Assembly: GCA_031276685.1 (NCBI GenBank)
Contig: JAISMQ010000232.1
Coordinates: 1-19,713 of the forward strand
Length of the DNA: 19,713 nt
Direction: 5' to 3'
Source of the DNA: Treponema sp.
GTDB lineage: Bacteria; Spirochaetota; Spirochaetia; Treponematales; Breznakiellaceae
Made by a program: the position numbers and the translations under genes. Below the pieces are notes generated by a model. That model was not told the origin of the DNA. It did no database searches and saw only the letters and a program-made list of their open reading frames with translations. Positions 7,387 through 13,674 of this stretch are shown here, in pieces (positions within the stretch are counted from its first letter, which is position 1; each line of letters starts with the position of its first letter).

Positions 7387-8003
7387 ACGGCGCCGCAGAG
7401 CCCGGCCTGAACCGCGAAAGCGCCATCGACCGGCTCGTATCCCTGCTCTCCAGGCTGCCCGGCGTCGGGAAAAAAAGCGCCGGACGCATCGTCTACCACA
7501 TCCTGGACGGGGATCCCGCCTACGCCCGCCTGCTGGCCGGGGAACTGGGGCTTCTGCACCAGGCGATTCGCCGCTGTTCCGTCTGCGGCAGCTTTACCGA
7601 AACCGACCCCTGCCCCGTCTGCGCCGATCCGGGCCGGGACCGCGGCCTGATCTGCGTGGTCGAACGGCCCCAGGACGTGCGGATTATCGAAGAATCGCGG
7701 GAATTCCGGGGTGTTTTTCACGTTCTGGGCGGGCTTATCGCCCCGCTGGACGGCATCGGCCCCGACAAGCTGCGAATCGGCGATCTTCTAAGCCGGGTCC
7801 GCCGGGGCGGGATTCGGGAACTGATCCTTGCCTTTAACCCCACCGTCGAAGGGGACACCACCGCCCTGTACCTGCAAAAACTCCTTAAAGACCTTGAAGT
7901 CGAAGTAAGCCGCCTGGCGTCGGGGCTGCCCGTGGGGGGGGATCTGGAGTACACCGACAAACTCACCCTGTCCCGCAGTTTCCGGGGCCGGGTCAGGTTA
8001 TAG
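7383..8003 (+). CDS. recR: Recombination mediator protein RecR
   Basis: RecR works with RecO (and RecF) to load RecA on single-stranded gaps. All its parts are visible in 206 residues: a helix-hairpin-helix (RLPGVGKKSAGRIVYHIL, 24-41), a four-cysteine zinc site (C65, C68, C77, C80), and a Toprim domain (GLICVVERPQDVRIIEES through IRELILAFNPTVEGDTTALYL). The last ~25 residues, LEYTDKLTLSRSFRGRVRL, are the usual C-terminal tail. The start is a GTG that overlaps the ybaB stop (GTGA), which fits translational coupling. The stop is TAG at 8001-8003. No clear terminator follows in the 138-base gap before the converging gene. Confidence 0.96.
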   Translation: MNGAAEPGLNRESAIDRLVSLLSRLPGVGKKSAGRIVYHILDGDPAYARLLAGELGLLHQAIRRCSVCGSFTETDPCPVCADPGRDRGLICVVERPQDVRIIEESREFRGVFHVLGGLIAPLDGIGPDKLRIGDLLSRVRRGGIRELILAFNPTVEGDTTALYLQKLLKDLEVEVSRLASGLPVGGDLEYTDKLTLSRSFRGRVRL

Positions 8004-8141
8004 CGGGAACAGGGTCTCCTGATAGATTGGCAGTGCCGACGCATATAAAAATCAAGGCCAGGCCGCTTTACACCTTTCGCCCCCCGGGCGTTCTGTCTAC
8101 CGCAATATTCCCATGTATATGCGCTAACCCTGGAGAACGAA

Positions 8142-9662
8142 TCATTCCTTGTCGATCTTTCTAAAACATTCGTCGATCACCGGATCCAGGGACGGAAGGT
8201 TGAAGCCCTGCTCCGCCAACTGCCGGCGTTCCCCGCTTTCCGGCCAGTTCATGTAGGGATCGGCGTAATGATCCCGCAGGTAGTGGTACACCAGGTCCTC
8301 GGCCTTTTCCGGCAGGGAAAAAAAGATACCCCGGCCGCCGCCCAGGATCTTGCGGATCGCCGGGCGGGCCTGGGCCAGGAAACGGTCCTGGTACAGATCG
8401 TAACCCCGGCCCGACAGTTTCCGCAGCCGGTCCGATACGGAGCCTCCCGCCGGCCGGGGCGTTTTGGGAGGCGCGGGCCAGGCGGCCTTGGACGGGACGG
8501 CCTTCGCCGGGACCGGGGGCCGGGACGGAACGTTGGCAGGGGGCTTGGCCTCCGAAACTTTAGGCGGGGCCGGAGCGTTGGCCGGGGGCTTGGCCTCCGG
8601 AGCGTTGGCAGCGGCGTTTTCCGCTGCGGCGGGCTGGGGGGGCCGGGACGGGGCGGCCTTCGCCGGGGCAGCCTTAACCGGGGCCGGGGCCTTGGCCGGA
8701 GCAGGGGCTTTGACCGGGGCAGAAGCTTTGGCCGGGGCGGACGATTTGTCGACGATGCCCTTGGCGAGCTTCCAGTTCCGCTGCAGGTAGCGGTCGCCCT
8801 GAATTGAATAGTAATAGCCCGTCACCAGCATGGACATTACGGAACTCAGGATATCCTCGTCCCGGTAGTTGGCGTTCCGGCCCCGGCGGATCGTCAGGTA
8901 CACCGCGTGGTTCTTCGTCCCGTACTTACGGGAGTAGAGAAAGAGGATCTGCTCAAAGGCGGGGTCGTTTACCAGGTTCCAGTACTTCACGCAGTAGGCC
9001 AGGGTCTGGTCCTCCGGGCGGGTAAAGCGGCCCGGAATCTCTATGCGGGCAAGGTCGGCGCCGGAAAAAACCACGGTGGAAAAATCAAAGGCCGGCGCCG
9101 CCGCGGTTTCGCCGTGTTTCCGGTCCTGCTTCCGGCTCCGCTCGCGTTCCAGAACCGGCAGCGATCGGGACAGGTAGGACCGCACAAGCTCCACGGCCTG
9201 TTCCATGGGGCCGACCTGGTAGTTCAGAACCTGGGCGTAGCGGTACATCCGGTCAAGCCCGGAAACCGCCTCGTACTGCTCCCTGGGAAAAAAACGCAGA
9301 ATCTCCTCGATGGTTTTGATGGTAGAGTAGACATCCTGCCTGTTGTAGGCCCCGATCCTCCCGCCGATATAGCCGATGATCCCCCGGACCCGCTCCAGCG
9401 CCCGTTCCGCCAGGCGGCGGTAGCCTACCGCGAGCAGGCGGGGGAACAGGGGGTCCCGGCTGCGGTAACTGCGGAGCAGGGCCATACGGAGGGTGTCGTC
9501 AGGATAACGGGGCCTGATACGGTACTGGTACAGGTTAAGGGCATCCCGGCCCTGGCCGGTGGCGCGCAGATAACAGTAACGCTCAATGTCGGGATCGCTG
9601 CCGGGATGGAGATAAGGATACTCCAGCCGGAACAGTTCGTCCTGAATGTCCTTAAAATCCAT
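8142..9662 (-). CDS. Protein of unknown function with Ala/Pro/Lys-rich linker
   Basis: I do not recognise this 506-residue protein. It has no signal peptide or membrane segment. Residues 1-300 look globular and rich in Tyr and Arg (ERYCYLRATGQGRDALNLYQY, DRMYRYAQVLNYQ, KYGTKNHAVYLTIRRGRN), with helical stretches that could form a TPR-like or other helical domain. Residues about 308-406 are a low-complexity linker built from repeats such as KAPAPAK, and EAKPPAN occurs twice. A compact C-terminal domain follows (about 410-506: SDRLRKLSGRGYDLYQDRF to DPVIDECFRKIDKE). The ATG at 9662 is preferred over TTG at 9665 because a -10 box TATGAT ends exactly six bases before it. It is divergent from the cyclophilin-FKBP gene with 61 bases between the two starts. 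Confidence 0.75.
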   Translation of the reverse strand: MDFKDIQDELFRLEYPYLHPGSDPDIERYCYLRATGQGRDALNLYQYRIRPRYPDDTLRMALLRSYRSRDPLFPRLLAVGYRRLAERALERVRGIIGYIGGRIGAYNRQDVYSTIKTIEEILRFFPREQYEAVSGLDRMYRYAQVLNYQVGPMEQAVELVRSYLSRSLPVLERERSRKQDRKHGETAAAPAFDFSTVVFSGADLARIEIPGRFTRPEDQTLAYCVKYWNLVNDPAFEQILFLYSRKYGTKNHAVYLTIRRGRNANYRDEDILSSVMSMLVTGYYYSIQGDRYLQRNWKLAKGIVDKSSAPAKASAPVKAPAPAKAPAPVKAAPAKAAPSRPPQPAAAENAAANAPEAKPPANAPAPPKVSEAKPPANVPSRPPVPAKAVPSKAAWPAPPKTPRPAGGSVSDRLRKLSGRGYDLYQDRFLAQARPAIRKILGGGRGIFFSLPEKAEDLVYHYLRDHYADPYMNWPESGERRQLAEQGFNLPSLDPVIDECFRKIDKE

Positions 9663-9697
9663 CAACTAATCATAGAATTTTGGCCCCCTTTATGCAA
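9663..9697 (-). promoter_or_regulatory. Promoter of the unknown linker protein gene, apparently leaderless
   Basis: On the minus strand TTGCAT (9697-9692), a 17-base spacer and TATGAT (9674-9669) precede TAGTTG and then the ATG at 9662. The six-base distance from the -10 box to the ATG implies a transcript that begins at the start codon. No Shine-Dalgarno sequence lies near the ATG. Confidence 0.55.
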
Positions 9698-9723
9698 TGA
9701 AACCCCCCTGCTATGATAGAGCC
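9689..9723 (+). promoter_or_regulatory. Promoter of the cyclophilin-FKBP gene, apparently leaderless
   Basis: A weak -35 (TTTATG, 9689-9694), a 17-base spacer and TATGAT (9712-9717) end six bases before the ATG at 9724. The two divergent promoters overlap at their -35 parts, so the genes may share control. Confidence 0.5.
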
Positions 9724-10809
9724 ATGCACTATACCAACAAATTTTTACGGATCCTCGGCGCGGGGGGGCTGGTTTTGGCCCTGATACCCGGATGTGCGCG
9801 GACGGAACGGCAGCAGCCCGCAGCGCCCCAGAGATCCGCGGATTCCGCGGCCCAGGAGAACAGCGGCCTGGGAGACGGGCTTTTCGCCCGGATCAGCACC
9901 AACCGGGGCGACATCGTCGTCCGGCTGGAATACGAAAAAACCCCGCTAACGGTTTGTAACTTTGTCGCCCTGGCGGAAGGCCGGATGGACGTGGCCCAGG
10001 GCAGGCGTTTTTACGACGGCCTGACCTTCCACCGGGTCATCGAGGACTTCATGATCCAGGGGGGCGACCCGGCGGGCAACGGCAGCGGCGGGCCGGGCTA
10101 CCAGTTCCCCGACGAGTTCGACCCCAGCCTTAAACACGACGGCCCGGGGGTGCTTTCCATGGCCAACGCCGGGCCGGGGACCAACGGCAGCCAGTTCTTC
10201 ATCACCCATGTGGAAACCCCCTGGCTCGACGGCATGCACACGGTTTTCGGCAGGGTGGTACGCGGGCAGCAGGTGGTTAACGCGATCGTCCAGGGGGACC
10301 GGATACAGAGCGTCACGATCATCCGCAACGGCGCCCAGGCCAACGCCTTTAAGACGGATCAGGCCGCCTTCGACAGCCTGCTGCAAAACGCCACCGCCGC
10401 CGCCGCCGCCCAGCGGAAGGCCCAGCGGGACGCGGACACCGCCCAGATCAAGGCAAAGTACCCCAACGTCACCGTGGCCCCCTCCGGCATCCTCTACGAG
10501 ATCCTGGCGGCCGGTTCGGGCGCCAGGCCCGAGGCGGGAAACACCGTGCGGGTACACTACCGGGGCATGTTCCTGGACGGCACGGTGTTTGATTCGTCGG
10601 ACCTGCACGGCGCCCCGCTGGAATTCGCCGTCGGCCAGGGGACGGTAATCCCCGGATTCGACCAGAGCGCCCTGGACATGAGCCTGGGGGAAAAGCGGCT
10701 AGCGATCTTCCCCCCGGAATTCGCCTACGGGGAACGGGGCGCGGGGGGGGTTATCCCCCCGAACAGCTACCTGGTATTCGAGATGGAGCTGGTAGAGATT
10801 ATACGGTAA
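9724..10809 (+). CDS. Dual-family immunophilin: cyclophilin-FKBP fusion lipoprotein (peptidyl-prolyl isomerase)
   Basis: This 361-residue protein joins two unrelated prolyl isomerase domains. After a signal peptide with lipobox LIPGC (Cys24) and a Ser/Gln/Ala-rich tether comes a cyclophilin domain (about 53-205): FHRVIEDFMIQGGD carries the catalytic Arg104, Phe109 and Gln112, and NGSQFFI and LDGMHTVFG follow. A helical linker (about 208-246, AAAAAQRKAQRDADTAQIKAK) leads to an FKBP domain (about 252-361) with VRVHYRGMFLDGTVFDSS, GTVIPGF and IPPNSYLVFEMELVEI. A cyclophilin-linker-FKBP order has been described in Treponema denticola and Flavobacterium. It probably folds proteins in the periplasm. 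The start at 9724, not 9697, gives a normal signal peptide and fits the -10 box. The 3' end overlaps the convergent apbE-like gene by 43 bases. Confidence 0.94.
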   Translation: MHYTNKFLRILGAGGLVLALIPGCARTERQQPAAPQRSADSAAQENSGLGDGLFARISTNRGDIVVRLEYEKTPLTVCNFVALAEGRMDVAQGRRFYDGLTFHRVIEDFMIQGGDPAGNGSGGPGYQFPDEFDPSLKHDGPGVLSMANAGPGTNGSQFFITHVETPWLDGMHTVFGRVVRGQQVVNAIVQGDRIQSVTIIRNGAQANAFKTDQAAFDSLLQNATAAAAAQRKAQRDADTAQIKAKYPNVTVAPSGILYEILAAGSGARPEAGNTVRVHYRGMFLDGTVFDSSDLHGAPLEFAVGQGTVIPGFDQSALDMSLGEKRLAIFPPEFAYGERGAGGVIPPNSYLVFEMELVEIIR

Positions 10810-11810
10810 TCCCCGCCGGCCAGGGTAAAAAGCCCCGCCGCCCCGGAACTCAGCGTCAGGCCCCGGTCCGCGCCCACAAAGACGGCCTCCGTATCCGGCA
10901 GGCTTTCCACCAGGGCAAGCCCCCGTTCCGGTCCCAGGGCGAAGCAGGCGGTAGAAAGGGCGTCCGCGTCTATCGAACGGCCCGCCACAATGGTCACCGA
11001 CAGGAGGCCGTTCTGCACGGGGTAGCCGTCGCGGGTGGAGAGTATGTGGTGGTAACGCCGCCCCCCCTCCTCAAAGTAGCGCTCGTACACCCCGCTGGTG
11101 ACAACGCTTTTGTCCTTTACGCGGAGAACCCCCAGGTAGTTCCCGCGTTCCTCCAGCGGGTCCTGAACGCCGATGCGCCAGCTTTCCCGCCCCGGCCGTT
11201 CCCCCAGCGCGAAAATATTGCCCCCCAGATCGACAAGGGCCCGCCGGAGCCGCCCCCGGCGCAGGACGGCGGCGGCCTGATCCGCGGCGTAGCCCTTGGC
11301 AATGGCCCCCAGGTCCAGGGCCTGGCCCCGCCGCCGCAGAAAAGCCGTCCCCGCCGCCCGGTCGATCACCAGATCCCGCCAGTCCACCAGGGCAAGGGCC
11401 GCCTGAATCTCCTCCCCGGCGGGGACGCGGGGGTTTTCGCCCCCAATCCCCCACAGCGCCACCAGGGGGCCGACCGTGGGATCGAAAGCGCCCCCCGAAA
11501 GCTCCGCGTAACGGCGGGCCTCCTCCAGCACCTCCAAAAGCCCCGCGCCCACCGCCACCGGCCCGATCCCGGCGTTCAGGTTGACCAGATCAAGCTCCGA
11601 AAGCCCCCCCGCCCCGCCGGGGGTAAAGGCCATCGAATCCTCTATCTCCTGAAGCCGGGCGAACACGGCGTCGTAGTCCGCCGCGCCGCCCCGTTCGAAC
11701 AGCGTGACGCTGCACAGCGTGCCCAGCACAAATTCCACGCGGGGGCGGGGGGCCCGGGAGCAGGAAAGGCACAGGAAGGCAAGGGCAAGGGGGACGGCGA
11801 AACGGCTCAT
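10767..11810 (-). CDS. apbE: FAD:protein FMN transferase / flavin-trafficking lipoprotein (ApbE/Ftp family)
   Basis: This 347-residue lipoprotein belongs to the ApbE family, which attaches FMN from FAD to Thr residues of Rnf/Nqr-type subunits. In Treponema pallidum the relative Ftp also hydrolyses FAD. The signal peptide ends in LCLSC (Cys17). Family motifs are GAFDPTVGPLVALWG (108-122), DLGAIAKGYAADQ (166-178), LVDLGGNIFALG (192-203) and the metal-binding DADALSTACFALG (281-293). All usual substrate and Mg2+ motifs look intact. The ATG at 11810 is preferred to the one at 11831 because it gives a standard signal peptide and lies six bases after TATACT. The stop TAG lies inside the end of the cyclophilin-FKBP gene on the other strand (43-base convergent overlap). 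Confidence 0.94.
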   Translation of the reverse strand: MSRFAVPLALAFLCLSCSRAPRPRVEFVLGTLCSVTLFERGGAADYDAVFARLQEIEDSMAFTPGGAGGLSELDLVNLNAGIGPVAVGAGLLEVLEEARRYAELSGGAFDPTVGPLVALWGIGGENPRVPAGEEIQAALALVDWRDLVIDRAAGTAFLRRRGQALDLGAIAKGYAADQAAAVLRRGRLRRALVDLGGNIFALGERPGRESWRIGVQDPLEERGNYLGVLRVKDKSVVTSGVYERYFEEGGRRYHHILSTRDGYPVQNGLLSVTIVAGRSIDADALSTACFALGPERGLALVESLPDTEAVFVGADRGLTLSSGAAGLFTLAGGDYRIISTSSISNTR

Positions 11811-11822
11811 TTCCCAAGTATA
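11811..11822 (-). promoter_or_regulatory. -10 box of apbE, apparently leaderless
   Basis: On the minus strand TATACT (11822-11817) and six bases (TGGGAA) precede the ATG at 11810. TGGGAA could be a poor Shine-Dalgarno match, but if the -10 is used it lies outside the transcript. No good -35 is seen. Confidence 0.45.
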
Positions 11823-11860
11823 GCATTTCACCCCCGCTTTGAACTAAACTAACGGTAAAT

Positions 11861-12643
11861 ATGGGCACGGAAGATCCTTCGGTCGAACTGGCCGGCAGAA
11901 AAATTTTTTTTCTACACCCCCTGCCGCCAATCCGGAACGTTGTCATTGACGACCTGATCCAGCGGGAATACGAGGCCTACGCGGCCGGCGACCGCATTAT
12001 CCTTAGACGGCTGCTCAAGGGCTTCCCCGGAAGCGTTGTGTTTGTTGACATTGACCAGGCTATCGGGGAAAAGGAATGGGAGTCCTGGATCCGGGAAGTA
12101 TTGAACGCCGGGGATCTGGCGGACATCCGCCTTGGCGTGCTAACCGCCAACCGGAGCGACGCCCTGCAGAACAAGTACGCCAACATGCTCCGCCTTCCCT
12201 GCGGCTACACGATGATCCACCGGGATCTGAATATCACCATAGCGCAGATCGTGAACATCCTTAACGCCAACAGCGCCAAGGGCAGGCGCAAGTTCCTGCG
12301 GGCCAGCGTGGAAAACGAATCCCAGACCATGGCGAACTTCCCGCTGGGGAGCCAGTTTGTCAGCGGGATCATCCGCGACATCAGCACCGCCGGTTTTTCC
12401 TGTTCCTTTGCCGAAGACCCCATGTTCCCCAAAAATTCGTCGTTCTCCAATGTGCAGCTCAAGCTAAAGCACACCATCCTCAACGTGGAAACGGTCATTC
12501 TCGGTTTCAGGGAAGAGGGAAACACCAAAACCTACGTTTCCCTGTTCACCGAGCGCATGTCGCCGGATTCCAAAGTCAAGATCCGCAAGTACATCCAGGG
12601 CAACCTCCAGGCCAGGATGGACGCCCTTATGGGGCAGCCGTAG
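11861..12643 (+). CDS. PilZ-domain protein with N-terminal receiver-like domain
   Basis: This 260-residue protein has a C-terminal PilZ domain, the common cyclic-di-GMP receptor. Both binding motifs are intact: RxxxR as RKFLR (143-147) and DxSxxG as DISTAG (173-178). The domain continues to about residue 232, and a short helical tail follows. Residues 13-135 alternate strand and helix (KIFFLHPLP, SVVFVDID, DIRLGVLT) like a degenerate response-regulator receiver, but no convincing phosphorylation site or conserved Lys can be assigned; this part is inference. It has no signal peptide and is cytoplasmic. A treponemal PilZ protein would be expected to act on motility or gene expression. No Shine-Dalgarno sequence precedes the ATG; TAAACT ten bases upstream is a weak -10 candidate. 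It stands alone between divergent apbE and the pst promoter. Confidence 0.85.
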   Translation: MGTEDPSVELAGRKIFFLHPLPPIRNVVIDDLIQREYEAYAAGDRIILRRLLKGFPGSVVFVDIDQAIGEKEWESWIREVLNAGDLADIRLGVLTANRSDALQNKYANMLRLPCGYTMIHRDLNITIAQIVNILNANSAKGRRKFLRASVENESQTMANFPLGSQFVSGIIRDISTAGFSCSFAEDPMFPKNSSFSNVQLKLKHTILNVETVILGFREEGNTKTYVSLFTERMSPDSKVKIRKYIQGNLQARMDALMGQP

Positions 12644-12667
12644 GGTCTGTTACGCAGGGCCGCCCGG

Positions 12668-12723
12668 TTTGACACGGATTTGACAATTCCCCCCCACGAA
12701 TTTGACACGCCCGCGCCTATAGT
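12668..12723 (+). promoter_or_regulatory. PhoB-box-like direct repeats and promoter of the pst-pho operon
   Basis: TTTGACA occurs at 12668, 12679 and 12701. The spacings are 11 and 22 bases; the register position between (12690-12700, CCCCCCACGAA) is a degenerate unit that still matches the first at 5 of 11 bases. The last unit lies ten bases upstream of TATAGT (12718-12723), a layout known for Pho boxes that replace the -35. Direct repeats with 11-bp period are the classic site of PhoB/PhoP dimers. The operon encodes its own PhoB and PhoR, so autoregulation is likely. Confidence 0.75.
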
Positions 12724-12736
12724 GATGTTAAGAAAA

Positions 12737-12774
12737 CGCAGGATAAACCTGCGGGGTCCGTCCGCCTGGCGGAC
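12737..12774 (+). promoter_or_regulatory. Two hairpins in the pst 5' leader
   Basis: CGCAGG (12737-12742) pairs with CCTGCG (12748-12753) around ATAAA, and GTCCG (12760-12764) pairs with CGGAC (12770-12774) around CCTGG. They lie in the ~75-base leader between the predicted start of transcription and the ATG at 12806. No known riboswitch is recognised. They may protect the mRNA or tune translation. Confidence 0.45.
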
Positions 12775-12805
12775 AGAGATCCAAAATTCACACAAGGAGC
12801 GTAGT

Positions 12806-13672
12806 ATGAAAAGATTGGCTTGCCTGGCCCTGGTTGCCCTGCTGGCGGGGAATGTGTTCGCGGGCGGAAAGCGGGAGCCCGCCTCTTCCGGATCGTCCGG
12901 CGGGGGCAGCATCGTTGTCATATCGCGGGAAGACGGTTCGGGAACCCGGAGCGCCTTTACGGAACTGTTCGGAGTCCTCGACTCAAACAAAAAGGACGCC
13001 ATTACCCCCCTGGCGGAAATAACCAACAACACCGCCGTCATGATGACCAGCGTGGCGGGCGAACGGAACGCCATAGGCTATATCTCCCTGGGCTCCCTTA
13101 ACAACACGGTCAAGGCCCTGGCCATTGACGGGGTAACGCCGAACGCCGGAACCGCCGCGAGCGGGGAGTACAAAATTACCCGGCCCTTCTACATCGCCAC
13201 CAAGGGCGAGGTAAAGGCGGCCTCTGCGGATGTTATCGCGTTCATCTTGAGCCGGGCCGGGCAGGACGGGATCGCGGCAAGCGGCTACGTCCGCAGAACC
13301 GATACGGGGGCCTTTACCAGCGCCATGCCTTCCGGCAGGATCATCATCGCCGGTTCTTCTTCGGTCACGCCGGTCATGGAAAAGCTCAAGGAAGCCTACG
13401 CGAAGATCAACCCCGGCCTTAACATTGAAATACAGCAAAGCGACTCCTCCACCGGCATGAACGCCGCGATTGACGGGATCTGCGACATCGGCATGGCATC
13501 GCGGGAACTAAAGGCTACCGAGCTGGAAAAGGGCCTTACCGGCACGGTCATCGCCATTGACGGTATCGCGGTGATCGTCAACAACGGGAACCCCCTGAAC
13601 GGCCTAAGCAAGGACCAGGTAAAGGCCATTTATCTGGGCCAGGTGGAAAGCTGGGACGCCCTGGCCGGGTAG
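12806..13672 (+). CDS. pstS: Phosphate-binding protein PstS with circularly permuted domain order
   Basis: This 288-residue periplasmic phosphate receptor has the PstS motifs in swapped order. The signal peptide ends VFA (1-19), followed by a Gly/Ser tether. Residues 35-165 match the usual C-terminal half of PstS: IVVISREDGSGTR with ligand residues R41, S45, G46 and T47, then NAIGYISLG, ITRPFYIATKG and FILSRAGQDGIAASGYV. Residues 178-288 match the usual N-terminal half: RIIIAGSSSVTPVMEKL, SSTGMNAAIDG, CDIGMASREL, VIAIDGIAVIVN and VKAIYLGQVESWDALAG, followed by TAG. In ordinary PstS the WxxLxG end runs straight into the IVVISREDGSGT strand, so the new termini sit exactly at that loop. Every ligand-contact motif is kept. 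There is no missing half upstream in frame or after the stop. ATG 12806 has AAGGAG seven bases before it. pstC starts two bases after the stop. Confidence 0.92.
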   Translation: MKRLACLALVALLAGNVFAGGKREPASSGSSGGGSIVVISREDGSGTRSAFTELFGVLDSNKKDAITPLAEITNNTAVMMTSVAGERNAIGYISLGSLNNTVKALAIDGVTPNAGTAASGEYKITRPFYIATKGEVKAASADVIAFILSRAGQDGIAASGYVRRTDTGAFTSAMPSGRIIIAGSSSVTPVMEKLKEAYAKINPGLNIEIQQSDSSTGMNAAIDGICDIGMASRELKATELEKGLTGTVIAIDGIAVIVNNGNPLNGLSKDQVKAIYLGQVESWDALAG

Positions 13673-13674
13673 CC

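Noticed and set aside
8037..8125. TATATGCG-type sequence near 8041 and 8115, also near 5299, as a shared promoter or repeat
   Set aside because: Only 8-10 bases match, the orientation differs and no gene starts follow at 8041 or 8115. Chance is likely.
12680..12805. Upstream extension of pstS (frame open from 12680)
   Set aside because: The extension encodes no PstS-like residues, would include the Pho-box promoter, and would bury the signal peptide. ATG 12806 has a good ribosome-binding site.
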